Source: Trueperaceae bacterium (GTDB lineage: Bacteria > Deinococcota > Deinococci > Deinococcales > Trueperaceae). Taken from it: DNA of 5,947 bases. The notes beneath the pieces were generated by a model. That model did no database searches and was not told where the DNA came from. It worked only from the letters and a program-made list of their open reading frames with translations. The stretch's first letter is position 1. Each line of letters begins with the position of its first letter. Shown here piece by piece: positions 4,995 to 5,947 of this stretch. The translations under genes and the position numbers were made by a program. The stretch spans positions 1 through 5,947 of the forward strand of contig SLSQ01000230.1 of NCBI GenBank assembly GCA_007130355.1, written 5' to 3'.

Positions 4995-5947
4995 GGTCGA
5001 TGCTGCGCCCGTACGGCTGGAGCGGCTGGGGCGGCGTGGCGGCCGCGCTGATCGGCGCCGGCCTGCGGGTGGCGATCGTGCCCCTGTTCGTGGGACCGGT
5101 CCTCGACCGGGTGATGGCTCAGGGCGACCTGGCGGCCCTGCCCGGCGTGCTCGCCACCACCGCCGCGGCGGTGGTGGCGATGTCGCTGGCGCTGCTCGCG
5201 CAGGACGCCCTGCTGGCGGCGTCCGGCGCGTCGCTGGTGGCCCGCTGGCGCGACGGGGCCTACCGCGCGCTGCTGCGACGCACCCCGGGTCGGCTGCCCG
5301 GCACCTCCGGCGGCCTCGCCGGCCGCATCCTCTCCGACGTGCGCGAGGTCGAGACCTACCATCAGTACGGGCTCGGCACCCTCGCGACCGAGACCGCGGC
5401 GGTGGTCGGGATCGTGGGCGTGCTCGCCTGGCGCGCCCCCCTCGAGACCGCCGCCCTCGCCGCCTTCGCCCTGCCGATCGGGCTGCTGCTCGCCTGGTTG
5501 GGACGTCGCCTGCGGGCGCAGGCCGACCACGCCCAGGCCGGGACCGAATCGGTCGCCGCGCACCTGCAGGAGGGCCTGCGGCAGCACGCCACCGTGCGCG
5601 CCTACCGGGCCGAGCCGTTCCTGCTCGAGCGGTTCCGCGCCGCGAACGCCGCCACCCGGCGGGCCGCCACCCGCCGCGGCCTGTTCGCCGCCGCTCAGGC
5701 GCCCGCCTCGCAGATCGCCGTCTTCGCCGCCCTGGCCGGGGTGGTCGCGCTGCTCGCCGGACGCGCCGCCGACGGCGCGATGACGGTCGGCCAGGTGGTC
5801 GAGTACCTGACGCTGGTGGCGCTCCTCTCGACCCCCGCGCAACTGCTGCCGCGCGGCTACGCCCTGCTCCGTCAGGCCGAAGCGGCGGCCGCACGCCTGC
5901 GGACGTTGGTCGAGGACGAGGTCGTGGAGGAGCGGCGGGACGACGCC
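4991..5947 (+). CDS. ABC exporter, MsbA-type transmembrane domain (3' end missing)
   Basis: The frame is open from GTG 4991 to the window end, giving 319 residues. They form the membrane domain of a type IV (MsbA-like) ABC exporter. Six hydrophobic stretches are visible at about 14-36, 54-78, 131-148, 150-172, 235-257 and 266-286. The segment GGLAGRILSDVREVE (107-121) matches the first coupling-helix region of MsbA. TVRAYRAEPFLLERF (201-215) matches the conserved segment before TM5, and TVGQVVEYLTLVALL (265-279) the TM6 start. Residue 290 onward is the linker to the ATPase domain, which with its Walker motifs lies beyond the window. MsbA flips lipid A-core across the inner membrane, and the position directly after the LpxB-like gene fits that role. 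Substrate is inferred from context; multidrug or other lipid export cannot be ruled out from this half alone. Confidence 0.88.
   Translation, partial: MRSMLRPYGWSGWGGVAAALIGAGLRVAIVPLFVGPVLDRVMAQGDLAALPGVLATTAAAVVAMSLALLAQDALLAASGASLVARWRDGAYRALLRRTPGRLPGTSGGLAGRILSDVREVETYHQYGLGTLATETAAVVGIVGVLAWRAPLETAALAAFALPIGLLLAWLGRRLRAQADHAQAGTESVAAHLQEGLRQHATVRAYRAEPFLLERFRAANAATRRAATRRGLFAAAQAPASQIAVFAALAGVVALLAGRAADGAMTVGQVVEYLTLVALLSTPAQLLPRGYALLRQAEAAAARLRTLVEDEVVEERRDDA

Larger units (their letters stand above)
3..5947 (+). other. Lipid A biosynthesis operon (open at both ends)
   Basis: Seven same-strand genes are joined by four 4-base overlaps (758-761, 1558-1561, 3744-3747, 4991-4994) and two gaps of 5 and 4 bases (2551-2555, 2979-2982). 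No terminator-like hairpin with a T run was seen anywhere, so the genes are probably cotranscribed, with the main promoter upstream of the window. Confidence 0.85.

Noticed and set aside
5000..5002. ATG at 5000 as the start of the ABC exporter
   Set aside because: It is possible, but the only upstream GAGG is 3 bases away, while the GTG at 4991 has CGGAG at 8 bases and the same overlap style as other junctions. The difference is only three residues.
3549..5894. Very long open frame on the minus strand (781 codons), with others at 2728-4308, 2310-3320, 1474-2547 and 4535-5842
   Set aside because: They lie opposite well-supported genes, are rich in Arg, Ala, Gly and Pro with no recognisable domain, and are expected in high-GC DNA where stop codons are rare.

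Overview
This window is a single, densely packed plus-strand operon for the early steps of lipid A (LPS anchor) synthesis. It comes from a very GC-rich bacterium; by eye the base composition is well above 70% G+C, with G or C at nearly every third codon position. The gene content implies a diderm cell with an LPS-type outer membrane. The phylum cannot be fixed from the sequence alone. The high GC, the unusual LpxB relative and a possible leaderless-type promoter would fit a Deinococcota-like or similar non-proteobacterial lineage, but this is only a guess.

Layout: lpxD (5' end cut by the window, 3-761), lpxC (758-1561), a Gfo/Idh/MocA oxidoreductase resembling GnnA (1558-2550), fabZ (2556-2978), lpxA (2983-3747), an LpxB-like glycosyltransferase (3744-4994), and the membrane half of an MsbA-type ABC exporter (4991 to the window end, 3' end cut). 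Neighbouring genes either overlap by 4 bases (GTGA or ATGA junctions) or lie 4-5 bases apart. There is no intergenic space, RNA gene, mobile element or CRISPR array.

How the genes fit together: LpxA acylates a UDP-GlcNAc-type sugar, LpxC deacetylates it and LpxD adds the second hydroxyacyl chain. FabZ belongs to the fatty-acid elongation cycle that handles the same 3-hydroxyacyl-ACPs. The LpxB-like protein would join two acylated sugars, and the exporter would flip the lipid product across the inner membrane. The oxidoreductase may feed a 3-amino variant of the sugar into the pathway. No gene for the UDP-2,3-diacylglucosamine hydrolase (LpxH/LpxI/LpxG), LpxK, Kdo transferase or GnnB aminotransferase is visible here.

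No wholly new system is evident. The unusual points are a strongly divergent LpxB-like protein lacking the canonical GIDAPDFN region, an LpxA with several active-site-region substitutions, a GnnA-like gene without its usual partner, and a -10-like element placed exactly where a leaderless fabZ transcript would need it.
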